From Rhizobium tumorigenes (lineage in GTDB: Bacteria > Pseudomonadota > Alphaproteobacteria > Rhizobiales > Rhizobiaceae), in NCBI RefSeq assembly GCF_003240565.2, contig NZ_CP117258.1, positions 310,001 to 374,000 of the forward strand: 64,000 bases of DNA, written 5' to 3'. Numbering within the stretch: the first letter of the stretch is position 1; each line of letters begins with the position of its first letter. The notes under the pieces were generated by a model. The model worked only from the letters and a program-made list of their open reading frames with translations. It searched no databases and was not told the origin of the DNA. A program made the position numbers and the translations under genes. Shown here in pieces: positions 8,350 through 17,451 of this stretch.

Positions 8350-9390
8350 ATGAGCGAACTCGAAATCACCGATATTTCCAAGGACTACGGCCTTAGCCGT
8401 GCGCTGCATCCGGTTTCGATCAACGTCGAGCGGGGCGAATTCGTGACCATTCTCGGACCTTCGGGATGCGGGAAGTCGACGCTCCTTCGCATTCTGACGG
8501 GCATCACGACGCAGAGCGGCGGAGAAATTCGACTGGCAGGGCGGCGGATCGATACAGCGCCGCCGGAAGCCCGCGACATCGCCATGGTCTTTCAGTCCTA
8601 CGCGCTGTTTCCCCACATGTCCGTGGCAAAAAATCTCGGTTTCGGGCTCAGGATGAAAAAGGTGGCGCCAGTGGAGCGCGAGCGCCGCATTGCCCATGCG
8701 CTTGAGATCTGCAATCTGACCGGACTTGTCGACCGCATGCCGCGTCAGCTTTCGGGCGGGCAGCAGCAGCGCGTTGCTCTGGCAAGGGCCATAGTCATGC
8801 AGCCCGGCTTGCTGCTGTTCGATGAGCCGTTGTCGAACCTCGACGCCAAACTGCGCGAAGTGCTGCGCCACGAACTGGTCGAACTCCACAGGCGCATCGG
8901 CACCACCAGCCTCTATGTCACCCACGATCAGGCCGAAGCGATGGCGATGTCGGACCGCATCGTCGTCATGAACGAAGGCCGGGTGGTGGAGATTGGCACG
9001 CCGCTTGATCTCTACCGCTCGCCGAAGCATGCCTTTACCGCAGGCTTCCTCGGCCAGACCAACATCATCGCCGTCGATGCCGATGGCAGACATGCGCGGC
9101 TTCCCTGGGGGCAGTCGGTGTTGCTCGATTCCGCGTTCGCGGGCGCCGCCCAGATTTCCGTGCGACCGGAAAATATCGAAATCATTGTCGACGCAGAGGG
9201 ACCCGGCACTGTCACCTCCCTCTCCTTCCTGGGTGCCAGCGCGCTCTACACCATCTCGATCGCCGGCCATGTGATCAAGGTCAGCAAGGCTGGTGCCGAC
9301 AATCTGATCGAGGTCGGCAGCAGCGTCGCGCTCGATCTTCCCGACGTCGCCCATCGTCTCGACGACCGGCCAGCAAGGGAAGCGGCATGA
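8350..9390 (+). CDS. ABC importer ATP-binding protein (PotA/FbpC-like)
   Basis: This 346-residue ATPase has Walker A GPSGCGKST, Q-loop VFQSYALFPHMSV, signature LSGGQQQRVALARA, Walker B LLLFDEPLSNLD and H-loop VTHDQAEAM. A C-terminal TOBE-type regulatory domain occupies roughly residues 240-340. All catalytic motifs are canonical. It energises the importer whose permeases follow. The stop overlaps the start of the first permease (ATGA), showing tight coupling. Confidence 0.93.
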   Translation: MSELEITDISKDYGLSRALHPVSINVERGEFVTILGPSGCGKSTLLRILTGITTQSGGEIRLAGRRIDTAPPEARDIAMVFQSYALFPHMSVAKNLGFGLRMKKVAPVERERRIAHALEICNLTGLVDRMPRQLSGGQQQRVALARAIVMQPGLLLFDEPLSNLDAKLREVLRHELVELHRRIGTTSLYVTHDQAEAMAMSDRIVVMNEGRVVEIGTPLDLYRSPKHAFTAGFLGQTNIIAVDADGRHARLPWGQSVLLDSAFAGAAQISVRPENIEIIVDAEGPGTVTSLSFLGASALYTISIAGHVIKVSKAGADNLIEVGSSVALDLPDVAHRLDDRPAREAA

Positions 9391-10247
9391 TGGGCGTTCT
9401 TCTTCGAGACCGGCGCTTTTTCGTGCCGCTGTTGCTAGCGCCGGGCGTTGGCTATTTGCTGCTGTTCTTTGGCGGGCCGCTGTTTTCTACCTTTGTTGGC
9501 AGCTTTCTCAATGACGACGGCGCTTTGACATTGCAGTGGTACGTGCGGATATTTACGAGGCCATCCATGCTGCGCGGCCTCAAGACCTCGATCTATTACG
9601 GCGTCGCGCCCGTTATCGTTTCCATTCTCGTGTCGGTGCCACTCGCCCTTTTGATCCGCAGGAGCTTTCTCGGACGCAAGCTTTTCAGCGGCCTGTACAA
9701 ACTTCCCATGGCGGTGCCCGGCATTATTGTCGGGCTGATGGTCATCGTGATGTTCGAACGCGGCGGATTTGTCGCTCGTGTGATCGCACCTTTCGGCCTC
9801 GCCCTTCCTAAGCTGGTGCGCGACGACTGGGGTGTTGGCGTCATTCTGGCCAGTGTCTGGAAACAGATTCCGTTCATGACCTTGATCATCACCAGCGCGT
9901 TCGCGGCCATTCCCGACGACATCCGCTTTGCATCGCGAACCCTCGGCGCATCGCAGATCAAGACGTTCCTGTTTATCGAGGTGCCGCTTGCCATGCCTGG
10001 CATCACAGCTGCAATACTTCTGACCTTCATCGGCTCGATGGGCTCATATGCGATTCCCGATATCGTCGGTCCGCCCGTCGCCCGGCCATTGTCGGTGCTG
10101 ATGGTCAACGAGTTCAAGCAGGGACGCTTCCCGCAGGTCTATGCGATGGGCATGTTGCTGAGCCTCTTCGCGGTTCTGGTCCTGATGGCCTATTACGCGC
10201 TGACCGACCGTATCGGTGCCGGAAATGCGAAGGGAGTCCAGCAATGA
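9387..10247 (+). CDS. ABC importer permease 1
   Basis: This 286-residue inner-membrane protein has six predicted helices. The permease EAA-type loop is visible around FASRTLGASQIKTFLFIEVP, followed by LAMPGITAAILLTFIGSMGS. It is the PotB/FbpB-like half of the translocation pore. It overlaps the ATPase upstream and the second permease downstream by 4 nt each. Confidence 0.92.
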   Translation: MMGVLLRDRRFFVPLLLAPGVGYLLLFFGGPLFSTFVGSFLNDDGALTLQWYVRIFTRPSMLRGLKTSIYYGVAPVIVSILVSVPLALLIRRSFLGRKLFSGLYKLPMAVPGIIVGLMVIVMFERGGFVARVIAPFGLALPKLVRDDWGVGVILASVWKQIPFMTLIITSAFAAIPDDIRFASRTLGASQIKTFLFIEVPLAMPGITAAILLTFIGSMGSYAIPDIVGPPVARPLSVLMVNEFKQGRFPQVYAMGMLLSLFAVLVLMAYYALTDRIGAGNAKGVQQ

Positions 10248-11107
10248 CGCTCTCCATTGCCGCCGCAGCACCACCGCGCCGTCGCCGCTACTTCACGGCG
10301 GAAGATCGTCTCCCGGTGGCGATCGGCCTATACGGCGTCCTTTTTCTTGCCATTGCGCTCCCGCTGGCACTGATGTTCCTCTGGAGCGTTGCGGATGGGT
10401 GGCAGCCGCCGCTTGTCGTGCCGCAGAACTATACCGCAAGCCGCTGGGCGGTCATATTGTCTGATCCGGGCCTCCTGCGAGCAGCCTTCAACAGCATCCT
10501 GATTGCCGTGGTCGTAACATCGGCAACGGCCGTCATAGCGCTCCCCACGGCTTGGGCAATGGCCCGCTTTCCATTCCGCCTCAAGCGGGTGGTGGAGGTC
10601 TTCATTCTTGCGCCGATCATCATTCCCGGCCTCGTCGTGGCGATCGGCATCGGGAAGCTATTTATGACGCTCGGGCTCGCTTACTCTATCTTGGGCGTGG
10701 TCCTCGTGCAGATCGTCGGCACCTTGCCGCTGATGATCCGGCTGATGACCGCAACGCTCGAAACCATCCCGGACGACATGATCCATGCCGCACGCTCGCT
10801 TGGCGCGGGCACTGCCGGCATCGTTGCCCACATCATACTGCCGCTTGCCGTGCCCGGGCTTCTCGCCGGTGGACTGATGTCGTTCATCGGTAGTTTCGAG
10901 GAATTCGACAAGTCCTTCATCGTCGGCGCACCCGTCGTCGAGACGCTGCCGATCAAGCTCTACATGTATCTCGATCCCTATTCGATACAGCTCCCGCTGG
11001 CCTCGATCATCTCTTTCATCCTCCTCCTTCCCGCGCTCATCGTCTTCATCATTGCCGGCCGCATCCTGCGCGACGACCTGATGGCAGCGGGCATGGGCAA
11101 GATCTGA
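10244..11107 (+). CDS. ABC importer permease 2
   Basis: This 287-residue inner-membrane protein is PotC-like, with an EAA loop HAARSLGAGTAGIVAHIILP followed by LAVPGLLAGG. It pairs with the permease encoded upstream. The start lies in an ATGA overlap, and the stop TGA shares one base with the ATG of the glycerophosphodiesterase gene, so all five genes form one operon. Confidence 0.92.
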   Translation: MTLSIAAAAPPRRRRYFTAEDRLPVAIGLYGVLFLAIALPLALMFLWSVADGWQPPLVVPQNYTASRWAVILSDPGLLRAAFNSILIAVVVTSATAVIALPTAWAMARFPFRLKRVVEVFILAPIIIPGLVVAIGIGKLFMTLGLAYSILGVVLVQIVGTLPLMIRLMTATLETIPDDMIHAARSLGAGTAGIVAHIILPLAVPGLLAGGLMSFIGSFEEFDKSFIVGAPVVETLPIKLYMYLDPYSIQLPLASIISFILLLPALIVFIIAGRILRDDLMAAGMGKI

Positions 11108-12024
11108 TGCGTCCAACCTTTCGAAAGTCGAAGACCATGCAACACGCGCCTGCCACTGACCGTATTCCTGCTTTCAACGGCGACATCCTCGAGATGACGA
11201 CGCGCGACAACCCCGCGATGCTCACCATCGCGCATCGCGGCGTTTGGAAGACGACGGCGGAAAACTCGCTTGCCTCCATTCGTGCTGCAATAGCGCTTGG
11301 TGTCGAGATGGTGGAAATCGACACCCAATCGACCGCCGACGGTGTGCTTGTGGTCATTCATGACGAAACTCTCGATCGAACGACGACGGCAACGGGGAAA
11401 GTCGGCGACATCCCGTTTTCATCCGTGCGGCGCGCCATGCTGCGCGCCGGTGCCGGTGGAGCGCATGCTGCCGCCACCGACGAGTGCGTGCCCACCCTTG
11501 CAGAAATGCTCGAAGAAGCGCGCGGACGCGTTGCCATCAACATCGATACGAAGTTCATCCATGATCTGCCGCTAGTCATGAATACGGTGCTCAGGCTCGG
11601 AATGGAGAGACAGGTGCTGGTGAAGACGGATATCGATCCGACGGCGGACCGTTTCGCGCTCATCGACCAGGACTGGTTCGGGCGTATACCGCATATGCCG
11701 ATGTTCCAGGTGCGCCCGAACGGCAAATTTGCAGATGATCTTCGCCGTATCGAACCGCTTCGCGCGCCGATGATCGAAGTGAAGTTTTCGGACATCGCGG
11801 ATCTCGCCGCAGGTCGCGAAGAACTGGAGCGCCAGAACATCCGGCTGTGGATCAACACGCTCGATGTCTCCCATTGCCTCGCCTACAACGACACACGGGC
11901 GCTAAGCGACCCAAGTCTGGTCTGGGGAGCTCTGAAAGAGGCCGGTGTCGGCGCAATCCAGACAGACGAAGTCGAGGCATTCAAGACTTGGTTGAAAAGC
12001 GATGCCACGCAAGGGCTCGCATGA
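11107..12024 (+). CDS. Glycerophosphodiester phosphodiesterase family protein
   Basis: The GDPD signature is present: AHRGVWKTTAENSLASI with the catalytic His and first Glu, VEIDTQSTADGVLVVIHDET with the metal ligands and second His, and LDRTTTATGKVGD. The family hydrolyses glycerophosphodiesters to glycerol-3-phosphate plus an alcohol. I see no signal peptide, so it should act in the cytoplasm on imported substrate. As the last gene of the ABC operon (1-nt overlap with permease 2) it suggests that the transporter imports a phosphodiester. The conventional UgpQ role with a Ugp transporter is not supported because the transporter is of a different subclass. The first ATG (11107) is used, though a start near residue 11 is possible. 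Confidence 0.88.
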   Translation: MRPTFRKSKTMQHAPATDRIPAFNGDILEMTTRDNPAMLTIAHRGVWKTTAENSLASIRAAIALGVEMVEIDTQSTADGVLVVIHDETLDRTTTATGKVGDIPFSSVRRAMLRAGAGGAHAAATDECVPTLAEMLEEARGRVAINIDTKFIHDLPLVMNTVLRLGMERQVLVKTDIDPTADRFALIDQDWFGRIPHMPMFQVRPNGKFADDLRRIEPLRAPMIEVKFSDIADLAAGREELERQNIRLWINTLDVSHCLAYNDTRALSDPSLVWGALKEAGVGAIQTDEVEAFKTWLKSDATQGLA

Positions 12025-12166
12025 TGGCAATCGTGGACGGAGGCCTTGCTGGTACCTTGACCCTTGTGATCATGGCAACCGTTGTAAAGCACAGGCACCG
12101 CCACTTCGTCGCAACCGGCAATCTGATGGTTGCTGAAACAGTCCTTCTCGGTGAGTTGCCGCGCAA

Positions 12167-12667
12167 ATGCTAAATGAGAAGAAAAAACGCCGAAGATGCG
12201 CGCAGCGATCGTCGCCCACGGACAAGCAATATGCTGCACTTTGCTTCAGACTTGTGCCCGGCTGGGAAGAGCCAGTACAGGTTCTGCTGATTACGAGCCG
12301 TAATTCTGGCCGCTGGATTATTCCGAAAGGCTGGGGCTTTGCCAAGAAAAAACCTCACGAGGTCGTCCAGCGTGAGGCATGGCACGAAGCCGGGGTACGA
12401 GGGCGCGTCCGCAAGAAGCCTTGCGGCTACTACACCTACAAGAAAAAGCTGAGTGAGGAGGAAAGCGTCCTGACCGTTGTTCAGGTCCATCTGCTCAACG
12501 TTCTCGAACTCGACAGCGAGTTCCCTCAAAAGGATGAACGGGAACTTCGCTGGTTCTCACCCGGCGCAGCCGCAGCAGTCGTCCACGAGCCCGATTTGAA
12601 ATGCCTGATTTCAAGCGTGCGAGAGTTGGCAAACCATTTCATGTGCCCAAAGCCTGATACCTGGTAG
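12167..12667 (+). CDS. NUDIX hydrolase with altered Nudix box
   Basis: This 166-residue protein is similar in layout to rhizobial and human-DIPP-like Nudix proteins. The fold starts at QYAALCFRLV, with RWIIPKGWGFAKKKPHE leading into the box. The box reads REAWHEAGV, where the consensus is REUXEEXGU. His73 therefore replaces the first of the two metal-binding glutamates, while Arg69, Glu70, Glu74 and Gly76 are retained. The family hydrolyses nucleoside-diphosphate or inositol-polyphosphate linkages with Mg. The basic N-terminus (EKKKRRR) is unusual. It stands alone on the plus strand. Confidence 0.85.
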   Translation: MLNEKKKRRRCAQRSSPTDKQYAALCFRLVPGWEEPVQVLLITSRNSGRWIIPKGWGFAKKKPHEVVQREAWHEAGVRGRVRKKPCGYYTYKKKLSEEESVLTVVQVHLLNVLELDSEFPQKDERELRWFSPGAAAAVVHEPDLKCLISSVRELANHFMCPKPDTW

Positions 12668-12974
12668 TTTGTTGCACAACTTCGAGGTCCGCACCTGAAT
12701 GCGACGCCCACATCTATACTGAGGGCAATGCGCGCGCGGCCCCTGCTTCTCGGTGACACTGACGCCCGGCTGGAAGCAGATCGCGGCTTTCACGCCAGCC
12801 CCGTCGTCGGCGGTCGCACGTTGCGGAAAACCAGCGCTTCTTCGACACCGTGAGGCAGGGAACCCGGAGAACGCCGAAAAAGCTGTTGGCGATCATATCG
12901 CGGACTTGATATCGGACGCCATCGGCGGCTTCCATGAACTTCGGTCAAATAACACCCAACAACAGAAAGACATC
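12668..12974. other. Intergenic region before the homocysteine methyltransferase gene
   Basis: No gene, SAM- or SAH-type riboswitch, or cobalamin box could be recognised here. The frame of the downstream gene stays open upstream to about 12753, but that extension has no family similarity and no good ribosome-binding site. Confidence 0.4.
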
Positions 12975-13874
12975 ATGGCTGATATCACGATCCTCGACGG
13001 TGGAATGGGGCGCGAACTCGAGCGCATCGGCGCTCCCTTCCGTCAGCCTGAGTGGTCTGCGTTGGCGCTGATGGAGGCGCCTGAAATGGTCCGAGAGGTC
13101 CACGACGGCTATATCCGCGCGGGTGCCAAGGTCATCACCACCAACAGCTATGCCATCGTCCCCTTTCACATCGGCGAAGCGCGCTTTCGCGAGCGCGGTG
13201 TGGAGCTTGCCGCATTGGCGGGACGGCTGGCACGCGAGGCGGCGGACGGCAAAGATGTGAAGGTGGCAGGTTCGCTGCCGCCTGTCTTCGGCTCCTACCA
13301 GCCTGAGCTCTTCAACGCCGAACTGGCGGCCGACTATCTCGGCGTCCTCGTTCGCGGCATGTCTCCCTACGTGGATTTCTGGCTCGCGGAAACGCAAAGC
13401 AGCCTGGAAGAGGCCACCGCTGCCGCAGCTTCGGTTCGCGAGACAGGCAAGCCGCTCTGGCTCTCGTTCACGCTTCGTGACGACATTCCGTCCGAAGAGA
13501 CGAGTGAACCGCAACTCCGGTCGCATCAGCCTGTCGCAGACGCCGCTCGCCTCGCCGCCGCGCTCGGAGCCGAGGCTCTGCTGTTCAATTGCTCGATGCC
13601 GGAAGTGATGGCTGCCGCACTCACGGCCGCGCGTGCCGCAGTGCCCTCGCTTGCCCTGGGCGTCTATGCAAACGCTTTTGGCTCTCAGGATGAAGACGGC
13701 GCGGCCAACGAGGTCATTTCTGCGGTCAGGACTGACCTCGACGCGCAATCTTACTGCCAATGGGGCAACCAATGGGTTGAAGCAGGCGCGACGATCATCG
13801 GCGGCTGCTGCGGCATAGGAACAGATCATATCCACCACCTGACTAATCATTTGGTCTGTGAAGCACCACGTTAG
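12975..13874 (+). CDS. Homocysteine S-methyltransferase family protein (MmuM-like)
   Basis: This 299-residue protein starts at ADITILDGGMGRELERIGAP, the typical family opening. Zinc ligands are visible in LLFNCSMPE and in the C-terminal GGCCGIG motif. It should transfer a methyl group, usually from S-methylmethionine or a betaine-type donor, to homocysteine to form methionine in the cytoplasm. It lacks the cobalamin-binding modules of MetH. The ATG at 12975 matches the family start; an in-frame extension upstream is not credible. Confidence 0.9.
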   Translation: MADITILDGGMGRELERIGAPFRQPEWSALALMEAPEMVREVHDGYIRAGAKVITTNSYAIVPFHIGEARFRERGVELAALAGRLAREAADGKDVKVAGSLPPVFGSYQPELFNAELAADYLGVLVRGMSPYVDFWLAETQSSLEEATAAAASVRETGKPLWLSFTLRDDIPSEETSEPQLRSHQPVADAARLAAALGAEALLFNCSMPEVMAAALTAARAAVPSLALGVYANAFGSQDEDGAANEVISAVRTDLDAQSYCQWGNQWVEAGATIIGGCCGIGTDHIHHLTNHLVCEAPR

Positions 13875-14149
13875 ATCTAACGGTGGCTCTGACCGTAGGA
13901 GAAGTTGGAGCTGCATATTACAAAGTTTTGGGCCGGCTGTTGCTTCTCCAATCACGTCCATGAACTCCGCGCACAGCGAAATCAGTCAGGCGCTGATTGG
14001 GCAGAATATGGTTTGTTATTTCCATTTAGGGAAAGCGCCATAACTAGGTGGGTCCAGCATCGTAGGCGTGACTGGCTGGATGATCTGGAATATCCTTCCT
14101 GCTCGACGCGCGTCCAACCAGCGCCTGCACCACGCATCAGGAGATTTGT

Positions 14150-15001
14150 TTGCCGCACGATAACCAGAATGGGACTGCCAGCGAGGGTGCGCCTTCCCGG
14201 GAAATTTCAGAAGATGACAAGCGGGCGGTTTCGGAGCGGACGTCGGGATCGGCCAAGGTCGTCCACGAGGTGATCCGGCTGCAGGGCGACGAGGAACTCG
14301 CCCGGCCGATCGTCTCGCTGCTGTTCTCCGGTTTTGCGGCCGGCGTGGCGATCAGCATCTCGCCGCTGGCGGAAGCGTTCATTCGCTTGCGACTGCCGGA
14401 CGCACCGTGGCGTGAACTGGTCGTTGCACTCGGCTACACCGTGGGCTTCGTCATCGTCATCCTCGGCAAGCTCCAGCTTTTCACGGAAACGACGGTGACT
14501 GCGGTCCTGCCGCTGGCCACGCACCCGACAGTTCGCAATCTCGGCCGACTGCTCCGGCTGTGGGCGGCGGTTTTCATTGCCAACATGGTGGGCACGTTCT
14601 TCGTGGCAGCCCTTGTCGCTTGGCAGATCATCGTCGGCCCCGAGCAATTGGCAGCGGCCCTGGATATCTCGAAAACTGCTCTACAGCATGATTTCGTGAC
14701 GACGCTGCTCCTCGCTACCCCTGCCGGGTTCCTAGTGGCTTCGATCGCCTGGATCCTGCCCAATGCAAGGGGCAGCGAGTTCTGGGTAATCCTACTCATC
14801 ACCTACGTCATTGCAATCGGCGGGTTCAGCCATGTCGTGGCAGGCTCGGGCGAGGCATGGCTGCTGTTCCTGAGCGGTCAGACGACGTTCGGTAATGCTG
14901 CCGGCGGTTTCATCCTGCCGGCGCTGATCGGCAACATCATCGGCGGTACAGGCCTCTTTGCGGTGGTGGCCCACGGCCAGGTTCGCGACGAAATCACGTA
15001 A
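14150..15001 (+). CDS. Formate/nitrite transporter (FNT) family channel
   Basis: This 283-residue protein has a hydrophilic N-terminus of about 55 residues and then six helices. The internal repeats SLLFSGFAAGVAISISPLAE and, later, FVTTLLLATPAGFLVASIAW are typical of the YfdC/FNT branch, which moves small monovalent anions. The start is TTG at 14150, supported by AGGAG seven bases upstream. The long charged N-terminal extension resembles YfdC more than FocA. The substrate is not predictable from context. Confidence 0.85.
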   Translation: MPHDNQNGTASEGAPSREISEDDKRAVSERTSGSAKVVHEVIRLQGDEELARPIVSLLFSGFAAGVAISISPLAEAFIRLRLPDAPWRELVVALGYTVGFVIVILGKLQLFTETTVTAVLPLATHPTVRNLGRLLRLWAAVFIANMVGTFFVAALVAWQIIVGPEQLAAALDISKTALQHDFVTTLLLATPAGFLVASIAWILPNARGSEFWVILLITYVIAIGGFSHVVAGSGEAWLLFLSGQTTFGNAAGGFILPALIGNIIGGTGLFAVVAHGQVRDEIT

Positions 15002-15170
15002 GCGGTATCATCGGCGTGGACAGCGTGCGTGCCCCCTCGTGCCGGACCTATTGCAATCCGGCCGCGCGAAATTTCGATCCGCGTGCAGCATCAGCGCGCG
15101 GATCGCGTCGTGCCTATTTCCTCGCGAAGAAAAGTGCCTACATGCCCAGACTTCCAACGAGGAGGTTGAT

Positions 15171-16721
15171 ATGGCCGAAGTTGCGGCGCCCAGGGTAAAT
15201 CGCTCCATTCTCCAGGAACTCATCGCCGGGCTGAGCGACGGCATCATCCTTGTCGATCCCGACGGCTCGATCGCCTGGGCCAATTTAGCGGCGTTGAAGA
15301 TGCACCGGGTCGAGGTGGTGGAGGAACTTGGCGAGGATGCAAAGGGCTACCGCCGCAATTTCACGCTGCGGTACCGAAACAACCATCCCCTGGAAGAAGG
15401 ACAATATCCGATCGAGCGCCTGCTCGCGGGCGAGACGGTCGACGACGTGACGGTGGAACTCTCGCCGTCTTCGGACCTCGACCTCGTCTGGGTGCATACC
15501 GTGCGCAGCCTGGCGATCTCGGATGGTGGCGACAAGCCGGATGTCCTCGTGCTGATCATGCGAGACGAGACACCACGCTTCGAAGCCGAGGAAAGGTTCG
15601 AGCGGGCGTTCAACGCCAACCCGGCGCCCGGCCTGATCTGCCGTCTCGACGATCACCGCTTCATCCGCGTCAACCAGGGCTTCCTGGAGATGACCGGCTT
15701 TGCCAAGGAAGATGTCGTCGGCAAGAGCGTCGAGGCCCTCGGTCTGTTTTCCAACTGCGAAACCGGCGAAGATGCATTGACGAAGCTGGACGAGGGCCGC
15801 GTCATTCGCCACCGCGAGGCCCTGGTGCCATTGCCCGATGGTGGCGACCGGCTGGTGATCGTCGCCGGAGAGCCGATTTCGGTGGTCGAAGAACCCTGCA
15901 TGCTGTTCACCTTTGCCGATCTGGACGGTCGCAGAAAGGCTCAGAATGCGCTGCGGCAAAGCGAGGAGCGGTTCTCGAAATCCTTCCGGCTGTCGCCTGC
16001 GCCAGCGGCCATTTCCCGGCTCGACGACTTCGTCTTCATGGAGGCCAACGACGCCTTTCTGCAGATTTCCGGATATGCTGCCGGCGAGGTCGTCGGGCGG
16101 ACGGCCGGCGAACTGCATCTCTGGGAGGACGTCGCCGCGCGCCGGACAATCGAGCAGAAGCTGCGCGACAATACCATCATTCGAAACGAGCCGATGCAGA
16201 TGAAACAGAAGGCCGGGGGCGCCGCGGAATGTCTGGTCTCTGCCGAGCGGGTGGAAATCAACGACCAGCAATGCGTCATCTGGGCCCTGCAGGATGTGAC
16301 GGAGCGACGGCGCAGCGAGGCCGAACTCGTCGAGGCCATCGAAAGCGTCATGGCGGATACGTCCTGGTTCAGCCGTTCGATCGTCGACCGTCTTGCCACC
16401 CTCAAGCACAGTTCGACCGGCCGCGCGCCGACGGCGCAACTGTTCGAGCTGAGTGACCGCGAGCGGGAGATCCTGGGGCTGATCTGCAGCGGCCACAGCG
16501 ATCAGGAGATGGGAGAACGCCTGCACCTGTCGAAGAATACGATCCGAAACCACGTTGCCTCGCTCTACGCCAAGATCGGCGTCAACCGCCGGGCGGCAGC
16601 GGTCATCTGGGCAAGGGAACGGGGCTTTACGGGTTTGCCCGAGGGCCAGGGCAAATCTCCCAAGTCCAACGTTGCGATCCCAGCCAAAAAAAATACCAAA
16701 TTGACGAAAAAAGGTCACTAG
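15171..16721 (+). CDS. PAS-domain regulator with C-terminal LuxR-type HTH
   Basis: This 516-residue protein contains three PAS-like modules. The first is near residues 10-130 (SDGIILVDPDGSIAWAN), the second about 140-260 (FNANPAPGLICRLDDHRFIR, TGFAKEDVVGKS), and the third about 265-390 (SPAPAAISRLDDFVFMEAND, GYAAGEVVGR). A GerE/LuxR helix-turn-helix lies at about 418-482 (LSDREREILGLICSGHSDQE, LSKNTIRNHVASLYAKIGV). There is no receiver or kinase domain and no membrane segment, so it is a one-component cytoplasmic sensor-regulator. The start is ATG at 15171 with GGAGG at 15161. The C-terminal tail is lysine-rich. Likely targets are the small stress-type genes just downstream, but that is inference from position. 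Confidence 0.88.
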   Translation: MAEVAAPRVNRSILQELIAGLSDGIILVDPDGSIAWANLAALKMHRVEVVEELGEDAKGYRRNFTLRYRNNHPLEEGQYPIERLLAGETVDDVTVELSPSSDLDLVWVHTVRSLAISDGGDKPDVLVLIMRDETPRFEAEERFERAFNANPAPGLICRLDDHRFIRVNQGFLEMTGFAKEDVVGKSVEALGLFSNCETGEDALTKLDEGRVIRHREALVPLPDGGDRLVIVAGEPISVVEEPCMLFTFADLDGRRKAQNALRQSEERFSKSFRLSPAPAAISRLDDFVFMEANDAFLQISGYAAGEVVGRTAGELHLWEDVAARRTIEQKLRDNTIIRNEPMQMKQKAGGAAECLVSAERVEINDQQCVIWALQDVTERRRSEAELVEAIESVMADTSWFSRSIVDRLATLKHSSTGRAPTAQLFELSDREREILGLICSGHSDQEMGERLHLSKNTIRNHVASLYAKIGVNRRAAAVIWARERGFTGLPEGQGKSPKSNVAIPAKKNTKLTKKGH

Positions 16722-16840
16722 CTACTAGCGGGATTGGTATTTTCCAATCTGCAAGACGCCTGTTTCGAGCGCTATCTCCATTCGCATGACGCCGGCCATA
16801 CCGGGGTCAGGATAAACTACACGAATGAAAGGATAGTACG

Positions 16841-17020
16841 ATGGACAAGAACCGTATCGAAGGCGCCGCAAAGGAACTCAAGGGCACGATCAAGGAAACT
16901 GTTGGAAAGCTGACCGGCAACGAGCGGCTGGAAGCAGAAGGCAAGGTCGACAAGGCTGCAGGCGAAGTGCAAAGCACCGTTGGCAAGGGCAAGGACGCCG
17001 TCAAGGACGCGCTCAAGTAA
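16841..17020 (+). CDS. CsbD-family small stress protein
   Basis: This 59-residue protein starts at 16841, preceded by AAAGGA. It begins MDKNRIEGAAKELKGTIKE and ends KGKDAVKDALK, the repetitive Lys/Glu/Gly pattern of CsbD proteins, which are abundant in alphaproteobacterial general stress responses and have no assigned biochemical activity. It is followed by a 22-bp perfect palindrome, so it is probably transcribed alone. Confidence 0.9.
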   Translation: MDKNRIEGAAKELKGTIKETVGKLTGNERLEAEGKVDKAAGEVQSTVGKGKDAVKDALK

Positions 17021-17055
17021 CCGACCGCCACTCCACCGAACCGAGACGATCATTT

Positions 17056-17077
17056 GGCTCGCCAGATCTGGCGAGCC
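17056..17077. terminator. 22-bp perfect palindrome after csbD-like gene
   Basis: GGCTCGCCAGA followed by TCTGGCGAGCC is a loopless perfect palindrome able to fold into a GC-rich hairpin. Flanking TTT on one side and GAAAA on the other could allow weak bidirectional termination. It lies 36 nt after the CsbD stop and 27 nt before the BON-protein start. Confidence 0.5.
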
Positions 17078-17103
17078 GAAAATCCCATGGAGGCGAGTTC
17101 AAG

Positions 17104-17367
17104 ATGATGTTTTTGCCCTACCCCGCCTTGGCCACCAGTGCATCCAGCGACTGCTCTACCCGGATCGCAATCGAGTGCCTGCTTGCCTATACCTTCGGCC
17201 ACGAAGACTGCGAGATCGAAGTCGAGGTCTCGAACGGATGCGTCACCCTCAGCGGCCGTGCACATTCGGAGACTGCGGCAGCCAGAGCGGTCGAGGTTGC
17301 GGCTGAGTTCACGCACAAGGCGGTGCACAGCACCATCGAGATCGCCCCGGGCGAACCTGCGCCCTGA
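17104..17367 (+). CDS. Small BON-domain protein
   Basis: The 87-residue protein contains one BON-like domain (CEIEVEVSNGCVTLSGRAHS, then ARAVEVAAEFTHKAVHSTIE). BON domains bind membranes or periplasmic ligands in OsmY-type stress proteins. Here no clear signal peptide is seen. Both ATG codons at 17104 and 17107 are possible, with GGAGG about 10 nt upstream. It sits between CsbD and DUF992 genes, a grouping consistent with envelope or osmotic stress. Confidence 0.75.
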   Translation: MMFLPYPALATSASSDCSTRIAIECLLAYTFGHEDCEIEVEVSNGCVTLSGRAHSETAAARAVEVAAEFTHKAVHSTIEIAPGEPAP

Positions 17368-17451
17368 ACACCGAATTCTCAGCAAACAACATGAAATCTC
17401 ACAGCCTCGCTTCGTGCGGGTGCTGAACGAGATCTGAAAAGGATCAATTAC

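Noticed and set aside
12859..12890. GGAAC...GTT as an EcfG-type general-stress promoter before the homocysteine methyltransferase
   Set aside because: The gap is 21 nt, too long for the EcfG consensus, and the flanks do not fit.
12668..12974. SAM or SAH riboswitch before the homocysteine methyltransferase gene
   Set aside because: None of the conserved SAM-II, SAM-V or SAH core elements could be found.
17017..17040. GTAACC near the csbD stop followed by CGAA
   Set aside because: Spacing is 14 nt and not 16, and it overlaps the CsbD stop codon, so it does not fit the SigF-type promoter.
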